Shown here: one piece after another, positions 55,174 to 60,938 of the stretch
How positions within the stretch are numbered: the stretch's first letter is position 1
Layout: each line of letters begins with the position of its first letter
From: an uncultured Eubacterium sp.
GTDB taxonomy: Bacteria > Bacillota > Clostridia > Lachnospirales > Lachnospiraceae
Length of the DNA: 60,938 bases
Direction: 5' to 3'
Assembly: GCA_945910225.1 (NCBI GenBank)
Contig: CAMDYG010000011.1
Span: 1-60,938 of the forward strand
Program-made: the position numbers and the translations under genes
Notes under the pieces: generated by a model
The model's input: only the letters and a program-made list of their open reading frames with translations
Databases searched by the model: none
What the model was told of the DNA's origin: nothing

Positions 55174-55204
55174 GGCTGCTTTAGATGATAAAGCAGCCTT
55201 TTTT
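55174..55204 (+). terminator. Terminator of apt
   Basis: A perfect 10-bp stem pairs 55174-55183 with 55189-55198 around loop GATGA, followed by six T. Confidence 0.93.
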
Positions 55205-55235
55205 AGAATATTTAATAGTGTATAAGGAGGAATTT

Positions 55236-55973
55236 ATGGCTACACCACATAATGCAGCACAAACAGGAGATATAGCAAAGACAGTTCTTATGCCGGGAGA
55301 TCCATTAAGGGCAGAATATATCGCAGATAATTATCTTACAGATGTCAAGCGCTTTAATACTGTCCGTAATATGCTTGGATTTACAGGGATGTATAAGGAT
55401 TGCAGGGTATCCGTGATGGGAAGCGGCATGGGAATGCCTTCAATGGGTATATATTCATATGAGCTATATAATGTTTATGATGTGGATAATATTATAAGAA
55501 TAGGTTCAGCTGGAGCGTTTGATGATGAACTGCAGCTTATGGATATTGTACTGGGAATGGGATCTTGTACGGATTCTAATTTTGCAGCACAGTATAATCT
55601 GCCAGGCACATATGCACCAATAGCTGATTTTACACTTTTAAAGACAGCATATGATGTTACTAAAGAAAAAAAGTTACATGTTAAGGTTGGGAATGTGCTT
55701 GCATCTGATGTATTTTATAACGATGATGAATCTGTTAATGACAGATGGAAGAAAATGGGCGTGCTGGCTGTTGATATGGAATCAGCTGCATTGTATATGA
55801 CTGCTGCCAGATGCAGGAAACGTGCACTTACAATACTTACAATAAGTGATCATCTTTACAGGGGCGAAAAGCTGTCGGCACAGGAAAGACAGACTGGATT
55901 TGCCAATATGATGGAAACAGCTCTTGAAACTACAGTCAGATTACAAAATAACAGGAAAATGGAGGCGTTATGA
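55236..55973 (+). CDS. deoD: DeoD-type purine-nucleoside phosphorylase
   Basis: A 245-aa purine nucleoside phosphorylase that splits ribonucleosides and deoxyribonucleosides to bases plus sugar phosphate. The N-terminus MATPHNAAQ, PGDPLRAEYIA, and the later MGSGMGMPSMGIYSYEL and DMESAALYMTA segments are typical of the hexameric DeoD type. TAAGGAGG precedes the ATG at 55236. The stop overlaps the next start by 4 bases (ATGA). Confidence 0.96.
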   Translation: MATPHNAAQTGDIAKTVLMPGDPLRAEYIADNYLTDVKRFNTVRNMLGFTGMYKDCRVSVMGSGMGMPSMGIYSYELYNVYDVDNIIRIGSAGAFDDELQLMDIVLGMGSCTDSNFAAQYNLPGTYAPIADFTLLKTAYDVTKEKKLHVKVGNVLASDVFYNDDESVNDRWKKMGVLAVDMESAALYMTAARCRKRALTILTISDHLYRGEKLSAQERQTGFANMMETALETTVRLQNNRKMEAL

Positions 55974-57649
55974 CTGATACAGATTTAGAAATTATTGTTT
56001 TTGTGTTGCTTATTGTGGCAGCAGGTGTTTATGTCTGTGTAAGCAGCAGCATTAAGCGCAGGAAAGCAGCAGAGAATGCAATTAGAAAATCATGGGGGAA
56101 ACGTGCGAGGTACAATGGTACGGATGAGAGTTTTAACTATATATCACATTATGCAAAGATGAATCTGGCAGAATCAGCAATAGATGACATTACCTGGAAT
56201 GATCTTGGAATGGATGAAGTGTTTAAAGCAATTAACAATACTAATTCATCTGTAGGACAGGAATATCTTTATAAGATGTTAAGAGAACCTGTGGCAGATA
56301 ATGATAAGCTTCATGAACTGGACAGGCTTGCAGATGAATTCACTGCCAATGAGAAAGAAAGAATTACAATCCAGAAGATATTCCGATGCATGGGGAAAAG
56401 CCGCAAGGTTGCAGTTACAGATTATATCAGCTATATAATGGATATAAAGCAGGGAAGCAATGCAGTACATTTTATTGCATGGATATTCCTGATAGCATCG
56501 GTTCTTGTTACAATATTTGTTACGCCTGTTCTTGGAATATGGCTTATCATTGCATCAGTTGCGTTTTCAATAATCACATATTATAAGTATAAAGCCAGAA
56601 TTGAGAATTATTTCAAATGTATCAATGTGATAGTTAAGATGGCATCAGCATCTGAGGATATATGTGACAGTAATATTGGATTTCTTGCACCAGAGTGTGA
56701 CAGGCTGAAAAATATATTAAAGAATTTTGCAAAGATCACTAAAGGTTCATGGATGATAGAATCAGGTAATGTTGATGGTTCTCTTGCAGAGGTTGTGCTT
56801 GATTATCTCAGAATGATAACACACATGGATATTGTAAAGTTTAATAAAATGACAAAGCTTATAACTGCAAGAAGCGAAGACGCATATGATCTTATTGATA
56901 CGCTGGGGTTTATAGAATCTTCAATTGCGGTTGCATCTTTCAGGGAAAGCCTGCCATTTTACTGCAAGCCGGAATTTAGAGATGGCAATGGTATGAGTGT
57001 AAAGGATGTATATCATCCGCTTATTGATAATCCGGTATGCAATTCAATATTAACTAATAGAAATGTGCTTCTTACAGGTTCCAATGCATCGGGCAAGTCA
57101 ACATTTTTAAAGACAATAGCAATTAACAGTATTCTGGCACAGACTATAGGGACAAGCCTTTCAAAGGAGTATAAGGCACCTGTGTATAGAATATATTCAT
57201 CAATGGCATTAAGGGATGATCTGGCTAATTCTGACAGTTATTATATTGTTGAGATCAAGTCATTAAAGAGGATTCTTGATGCAGTAAACAGAACCGGACA
57301 GCCTGTATTATGCTTTATTGATGAGGTCCTTCGTGGAACTAATACAGTTGAACGAATTGCAGCATCATCTGAGATACTTAAAAACCTTAATACAGACAGG
57401 GCGTTATGCTTTGCAGCTACACATGATGTTGAGCTTACAACAATTCTTAAGGACTGTTATGATAATTACCATTTTCAGGAAGAAGTTACAGAAGATGAGG
57501 TTAAGTTCGATTATAAGCTGTATGATGGACCGGCTACTACAAGAAATGCTATTAAGCTTCTTAATGTTATAGGGTATGACAAGAATATTATCAAAGGGGC
57601 AGAACAGCGTGCGATGCATTTCCTGACGGAAGGAAACTGGAAATCTTGA
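55970..57649 (+). CDS. MutS-like ATPase with membrane segments
   Basis: A 559-aa protein with the C-terminal ATPase module of MutS-type proteins: Walker A GSNASGKST (370-378), and the Walker B/signature region DEVLRGTNTVERIAAS near 451. It lacks the mismatch recognition and connector domains. Unusually, hydrophobic helices occur at about 6-27 and 163-210, so it is likely membrane anchored. Similar proteins in Clostridia are named MutS-family DNA mismatch repair protein, but a role in mismatch repair is doubtful. It is translationally coupled to deoD through an ATGA overlap. Confidence 0.8.
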   Translation: MTDTDLEIIVFVLLIVAAGVYVCVSSSIKRRKAAENAIRKSWGKRARYNGTDESFNYISHYAKMNLAESAIDDITWNDLGMDEVFKAINNTNSSVGQEYLYKMLREPVADNDKLHELDRLADEFTANEKERITIQKIFRCMGKSRKVAVTDYISYIMDIKQGSNAVHFIAWIFLIASVLVTIFVTPVLGIWLIIASVAFSIITYYKYKARIENYFKCINVIVKMASASEDICDSNIGFLAPECDRLKNILKNFAKITKGSWMIESGNVDGSLAEVVLDYLRMITHMDIVKFNKMTKLITARSEDAYDLIDTLGFIESSIAVASFRESLPFYCKPEFRDGNGMSVKDVYHPLIDNPVCNSILTNRNVLLTGSNASGKSTFLKTIAINSILAQTIGTSLSKEYKAPVYRIYSSMALRDDLANSDSYYIVEIKSLKRILDAVNRTGQPVLCFIDEVLRGTNTVERIAASSEILKNLNTDRALCFAATHDVELTTILKDCYDNYHFQEEVTEDEVKFDYKLYDGPATTRNAIKLLNVIGYDKNIIKGAEQRAMHFLTEGNWKS

Positions 57650-57674
57650 TAAATGTTGTTTCTTGTGATATTAT
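57646..57674 (+). promoter_or_regulatory. Predicted promoter for the small membrane protein and alaS
   Basis: TTGATA at 57646-57651 and TATTAT at 57669-57674, spacing 17. The -35 hexamer overlaps the end of the upstream MutS-like gene. Confidence 0.65.
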
Positions 57675-57718
57675 AAATTATTGCGAAGACTTATATTATA
57701 TTCGTGGAGGTAATAAGT

Positions 57719-57898
57719 ATGGTTGGGTTAGTAAGTACGCTTGTAGGCGAAATCGCATACGAAGCAGTAAGGTTTGTTATAATGCTTGCGTTGCTGGTAC
57801 TTGCAGTATTCGTAGGTGGTAAACTCCGTAAGGCATCAGATGCAAAAAAGGCAGCAAAAGCTGATATGGAGAATAAAGAAAAAGAGATTACTGAATAA
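57719..57898 (+). CDS. Small single-pass membrane protein upstream of alaS
   Basis: A 59-aa protein with one transmembrane helix at about residues 12-36 (ALLVLAVFVGGK) and a lysine/glutamate-rich cytoplasmic tail. GGAGG precedes the ATG at 57719. It is followed 16 bases later by alaS and shares its promoter. The function is unknown. Confidence 0.7.
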   Translation: MVGLVSTLVGEIAYEAVRFVIMLALLVLAVFVGGKLRKASDAKKAAKADMENKEKEITE

Positions 57899-57914
57899 TC
57901 AGGAGGAAGTAAAA

Positions 57915-60557
57915 GTGCAGTACAGAGGTGTGAATGAATTAAGAAGATTATACCTTGATTTCTTTGAAAGCAAGGGACATTTGAAGATGAAGAGTTTCTC
58001 TTTAGTTCCGCACAATGATAACAGTCTGCTTATCATTAATTCAGGTATGGCTCCACTTAAGCCATATTTTACAGGACAGGAGATTCCACCAAGAAGAAGA
58101 GTTACAACTTGTCAGAAGTGTATAAGAACAGGTGACATAGAGAATGTAGGTAAGACAGCAAGACATGGTACATTCTTTGAAATGCTTGGTAACTTCTCAT
58201 TTGGTGATTATTTTAAGGATGAAGCTATTCATTGGTCATGGGAATTCTTAACAGAAACTGTCGGACTTGATCCAGACAGATTATATCCATCTATATATCA
58301 GGATGATGATGAAGCATTTGATATATGGAATAAGGAAATTGGTATTGCACCTGAAAGAATATTCAGATTTGGTAAGGAAGATAACTTCTGGGAGCATGGT
58401 GCTGGTCCTTGTGGTCCATGTTCTGAGATATATTATGATCGTGGTGAGAAGTATGGCTGTGGTAAGCCGGGATGTACAGTAGGCTGCGACTGTGACAGAT
58501 ATATGGAAGTATGGAACAATGTATTCTCTCAGTTTAACAATGACGGACATGGTAATTACACAGATCTTATCCAGAAGAACATTGATACTGGTATGGGACT
58601 TGAAAGACTTGCTGTTGTTGTTCAGGATGTTGATTCTATCTTTGATGTTGATACATTACAGGCGCTTCGTAACAAGGTATGTGAGATGGCAGGAGTTAGC
58701 TATAAAGAAGATGAGAAACAGGATGTATCTATCCGTGTTATCACAGATCATATCCGTTCAGTAACATTTATGGTAAGTGACGGAATTATGCCATCTAATG
58801 AAGGCAGAGGCTATGTTTTAAGAAGACTTTTAAGAAGGGCTGCAAGACATGGAAGACTTCTTGGAATTGAAGGAAAGTTCTTATCTAAGCTCTGTGAAAC
58901 TGTAATTGAAGGCTCTAAGGATGGATATCCTGAATTAGAGGAAAAGAAAACATTTATTACTAAGGTTATCTCAGAGGAAGAGGATAAGTTTAATAAGACT
59001 ATTGATCAGGGATTAAGCATTCTTAATGATATGGAAGCTGAACTTGCTTCTAAGGGCGAGAATGTATTACCAGGAGCAGATGCATTTAAGCTCTATGATA
59101 CTTATGGATTCCCTATTGATCTTACTAAGGAAATTCTTGAAGAAAAGAATATTACAATTGATGAAGCCGGCTTCAATGCAGCTATGGAAGAGCAGAGAGT
59201 TAAGGCAAGAAATGCACGTAAGGTAACTAATTATATGGGTGCAGATGCAACTGTATATGATGAGATAGATCCTGCTATAACAAGCGCATTTGTTGGATAT
59301 GACAAGCTCACTAATGAATCTAAGATTACAGTTCTTACAACTGAGGAAGAGGTTGTTGATGCTTTATCTGAAGGCGATAAGGGAACTGTTATCGTAGATG
59401 AGACTGTATTCTATGCTACTATGGGTGGTCAGGAAGGCGATAAGGGTGTTATTAAGACATCTGAAGGCGAATTTGCTGTTGAGACTACTATCAAGTTAAA
59501 AGGCGGCAAGATCGGTCATGTCGGAACTATGACTAAGGGAATGATGAAGGTTGGAGATTCAGCTACAATGTCAGTAGATCCTGCTTACAGAGCAGATACA
59601 TGCAAGAACCACAGCGCAACTCACATTCTTCAGAAAGCATTAAGAATCGTTCTTGGAGACCATGTTGAGCAGAAGGGCTCTTATGTTGATCCTGACAGAT
59701 TAAGATTTGACTTTACACATTTTCAGAGCATGACTAAGGAAGAGCTTGCTAAGGTTGAAAATATTGTTAATGAAAATATTGCTGCGGCTATTCCTGTTGT
59801 TACTGATGTGATGACAATTGAGGAAGCTAAGAAAACAGGAGCCATGGCACTTTTTGGTGAGAAGTATGGTGAAAAGGTAAGAGTAGTATCTATTGGAGAT
59901 TTCTCTAAGGAGTTCTGTGGAGGAACTCATGTTACTAATACTGCTAATATCAGACTTTTCAAGATTGTATCTGAAGCTGGTGTTGCAGCAGGTGTAAGAA
60001 GAATAGAGGCTCTTACTGATAAGGGCGTTATGAAGTATTATGCAGAGCTTGAGAAGACTATTGAGGATGCTTCTAAGGCAGCCAAGGCAGAGCCTGTACA
60101 GCTTGTTAAGAAGATTACAGCCATGAATGATGAGATTAAGTCACTTATGAGCGAGAATGAGAAGCTTAAGGCAGAGCTTGCTAATAATGCACTTGGAGAT
60201 ACAGCAGGAGATATTAAGGAAGTTAACGGAGTTAAGTATATTGCAACTAAGGTTGACGGAGTTGATATGAATGAATTAAGAAATCTTGGTGACAAGTTAA
60301 AGAGCGAGATTGGTTCAGGTGTTGTTGTTATCGTCAGTGCACATGGTGCTGACAAAGTTAGCGTTATTGCAATGGCAACAGATGATGTTATTGCCAAGGG
60401 CGCTCATGCCGGTAACCTTATCAAGGCTCTTGCTCCTATTGTTGGCGGTGGCGGTGGCGGCCGTCCTAATATGGCTCAGGCTGGTGGTAAGAATCCAGCT
60501 GGCATTGATGAGCTTATTGCCAAAGTACCTGATACAATTCTTTCACAGATTGGATAA
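57915..60557 (+). CDS. alaS: Alanyl-tRNA synthetase
   Basis: An 880-aa class II synthetase that charges tRNA-Ala and edits mischarged serine and glycine. The N-terminal aminoacylation domain starts VNELRRLYLDFF and contains GNFSFGDYFK. The editing domain has HSATH at residues 566-570 and CGGTH at 668-672, the zinc/editing ligands. A C-terminal C-Ala region with a glycine-rich GGGGGGRP segment closes the protein. The start is a GTG with AGGAGG at 57901-57906; an upstream in-frame ATG would add about 33 residues inside the small membrane gene and lacks a site. Confidence 0.97.
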   Translation: MQYRGVNELRRLYLDFFESKGHLKMKSFSLVPHNDNSLLIINSGMAPLKPYFTGQEIPPRRRVTTCQKCIRTGDIENVGKTARHGTFFEMLGNFSFGDYFKDEAIHWSWEFLTETVGLDPDRLYPSIYQDDDEAFDIWNKEIGIAPERIFRFGKEDNFWEHGAGPCGPCSEIYYDRGEKYGCGKPGCTVGCDCDRYMEVWNNVFSQFNNDGHGNYTDLIQKNIDTGMGLERLAVVVQDVDSIFDVDTLQALRNKVCEMAGVSYKEDEKQDVSIRVITDHIRSVTFMVSDGIMPSNEGRGYVLRRLLRRAARHGRLLGIEGKFLSKLCETVIEGSKDGYPELEEKKTFITKVISEEEDKFNKTIDQGLSILNDMEAELASKGENVLPGADAFKLYDTYGFPIDLTKEILEEKNITIDEAGFNAAMEEQRVKARNARKVTNYMGADATVYDEIDPAITSAFVGYDKLTNESKITVLTTEEEVVDALSEGDKGTVIVDETVFYATMGGQEGDKGVIKTSEGEFAVETTIKLKGGKIGHVGTMTKGMMKVGDSATMSVDPAYRADTCKNHSATHILQKALRIVLGDHVEQKGSYVDPDRLRFDFTHFQSMTKEELAKVENIVNENIAAAIPVVTDVMTIEEAKKTGAMALFGEKYGEKVRVVSIGDFSKEFCGGTHVTNTANIRLFKIVSEAGVAAGVRRIEALTDKGVMKYYAELEKTIEDASKAAKAEPVQLVKKITAMNDEIKSLMSENEKLKAELANNALGDTAGDIKEVNGVKYIATKVDGVDMNELRNLGDKLKSEIGSGVVVIVSAHGADKVSVIAMATDDVIAKGAHAGNLIKALAPIVGGGGGGRPNMAQAGGKNPAGIDELIAKVPDTILSQIG

Positions 60558-60560
60558 TTT

Positions 60561-60701
60561 GTTACTGTTCAGAGCTATGCAAAATCTGAGAGATACACAT
60601 AAAAATGCTGGCATTTTTATGTGTGTTTATCAGATTTTATATGGCGGATACGCCACATCTCGAAAATACACAGTATTTTCGAGACAGCTCTGAACAGTAA
60701 C
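60561..60701. repeat. 141-bp nested inverted-repeat element (cruciform or structured RNA)
   Basis: This element starts 3 bases after the alaS stop. Its ends are a perfect 16-bp inverted repeat: 60561-60576 and 60686-60701 (GTTACTGTTCAGAGCT and its complement). Inside lie three more perfect stems: 60581-60589 with 60630-60638, itself enclosing a 13-14-bp stem 60595-60608/60611-60624; 60642-60646 with 60651-60655; and 60658-60668 with 60674-60684. Almost every base is paired, giving a four-way-junction or cloverleaf form. No T-run follows, so it is not an ordinary terminator. It contains no convincing coding sequence. Confidence 0.75.
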
Positions 60702-60730
60702 GATAATATGCAAGATTAGATAATTGGGGG

Positions 60731-60758
60731 TTGACGATTTCAGAAAATATGATATAAT
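60731..60758 (+). promoter_or_regulatory. Predicted sigma-A promoter of rpsU
   Basis: TTGACG at 60731-60736 and TATAAT at 60753-60758, spacing 16. Near the expected transcript start the leader can pair TTGTGCG (60764-60770) with CGCACAA (60801-60807). Confidence 0.75.
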
Positions 60759-60837
60759 GTTTTTTGTGCGATTAGTAAATACCCTATTTATGTAGTTTGG
60801 CGCACAATTTGCAACAGAAGGGTGGTCAGGAAGTAGT

Positions 60838-60938
60838 ATGTCAAATGTCATCGTTAAAGAAAACGAGTCTTTAGATAGCGCATTACGCAGATTCAAGAGA
60901 AACTGTGCTAAGGCAGGCATTCAGCAGGAAATTCGTAA
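60838..60938 (+). CDS. rpsU: 30S ribosomal protein S21, 5' part
   Basis: Partial gene running off the window end; 33 complete codons are visible. The sequence [20 protein letters not shown], then [13 protein letters not shown], matches the N-terminus of S21. Only the start is present. A GGTGG/AGGAAG sequence lies upstream. The rest of the gene and any rpsU-linked genes (such as yqeY or dnaG in other Firmicutes) are outside the window. Confidence 0.93.
   Translation, partial: MSNVIVKENESLDSALRRFKRNCAKAGIQQEIR

Noticed and set aside
60561-60701. Ordinary Rho-independent terminator of alaS
   Set aside because: None of the stems is followed by a T-run, and four nested stems with a 16-bp closing repeat far exceed a terminator's needs.
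1-60938. CRISPR array, tRNA genes, insertion sequences or prophage
   Set aside because: I saw no regularly spaced direct repeats, no tRNA cloverleaf with a CCA end, no transposase or integrase, and no phage structural genes on either strand.

Overview
The window is a gene-dense, AT-rich bacterial chromosome segment. Strict-anaerobe enzymes (Rnf, NfnAB, 5S/OadB-type decarboxylase parts), sporulation genes (spoIVA, gerW), strong GGAGG ribosome sites, frequent TTG/GTG starts and AGA/ATA-rich codon use point to a low-GC Firmicute of class Clostridia. Gene order and protein style suggest Lachnospiraceae. That family assignment is inference, because no rRNA gene is present. Almost everything is on the + strand; only three genes are on the - strand (8330-9067, 21939-22694, 23634-24746). 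I see no tRNA, rRNA, CRISPR array, insertion sequence or prophage.

Layout. (1) 237-5916: two envelope proteins, a 1300-aa bacterial Ig-like (Big_2) repeat protein and a membrane-anchored TPR/chitobiase-C-like protein. (2) 5969-8250: nfnA-nfnB, electron-bifurcating ferredoxin:NADP oxidoreductase. (3) 8330-10792: a DUF2007-like membrane protein, a C39-like lipoprotein peptidase and thiamine pyrophosphokinase. (4) 10876-16262: a five-gene biotin-dependent carboxyltransferase/sodium-pump operon with both a 12S-type and a 5S-type carboxyltransferase. (5) 16469-21899: a hypothetical gene, an RpiR regulator, an HI0933-type flavoprotein, then cmk-ispH-rpsA. (6) 21939-24746: an S4-domain RNA-binding protein, CheR and a YprB-type exonuclease. 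(7) 24908-29968: complete rnfCDGEAB. (8) 30057-36362: YfhO-like membrane protein, DUF815 ATPase, ruvAB, zapA. (9) 36432-42996: U32 peptidase, FtsW/RodA protein, class B PBP, lytic transglycosylase, small LRR protein. (10) 43188-47917: lysA, two uncharacterised proteins, DUF2953 protein and gerW (the B. subtilis ytfI-ytfJ pairing), and a 46-aa membrane peptide. (11) 48055-52912: rpmB, yloU/asp23, fakA-like yloV, recG, matching a conserved Firmicute neighbourhood. (12) 53028-57649: spoIVA, apt, deoD, a membrane MutS-like ATPase. (13) 57719-60938: a small membrane protein, alaS, a striking 141-bp multi-hairpin element, and the start of rpsU, which runs off the end.

Working together, NfnAB, Rnf and the decarboxylase operon form an energy module. 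Nfn balances NADH, NADPH and ferredoxin. Rnf converts ferredoxin/NAD redox energy into an ion gradient. OadB couples decarboxylation of a carboxybiotin carrier to Na+ export. The rest is mostly housekeeping: recombination, division, peptidoglycan synthesis, translation, purine salvage and sporulation.

The observations most worth following are the nested inverted-repeat element after alaS, the unusual carboxyltransferase operon with its lipoprotein-OadG fusion, and structured 5' leaders before lysA, asp23 and rpsU.
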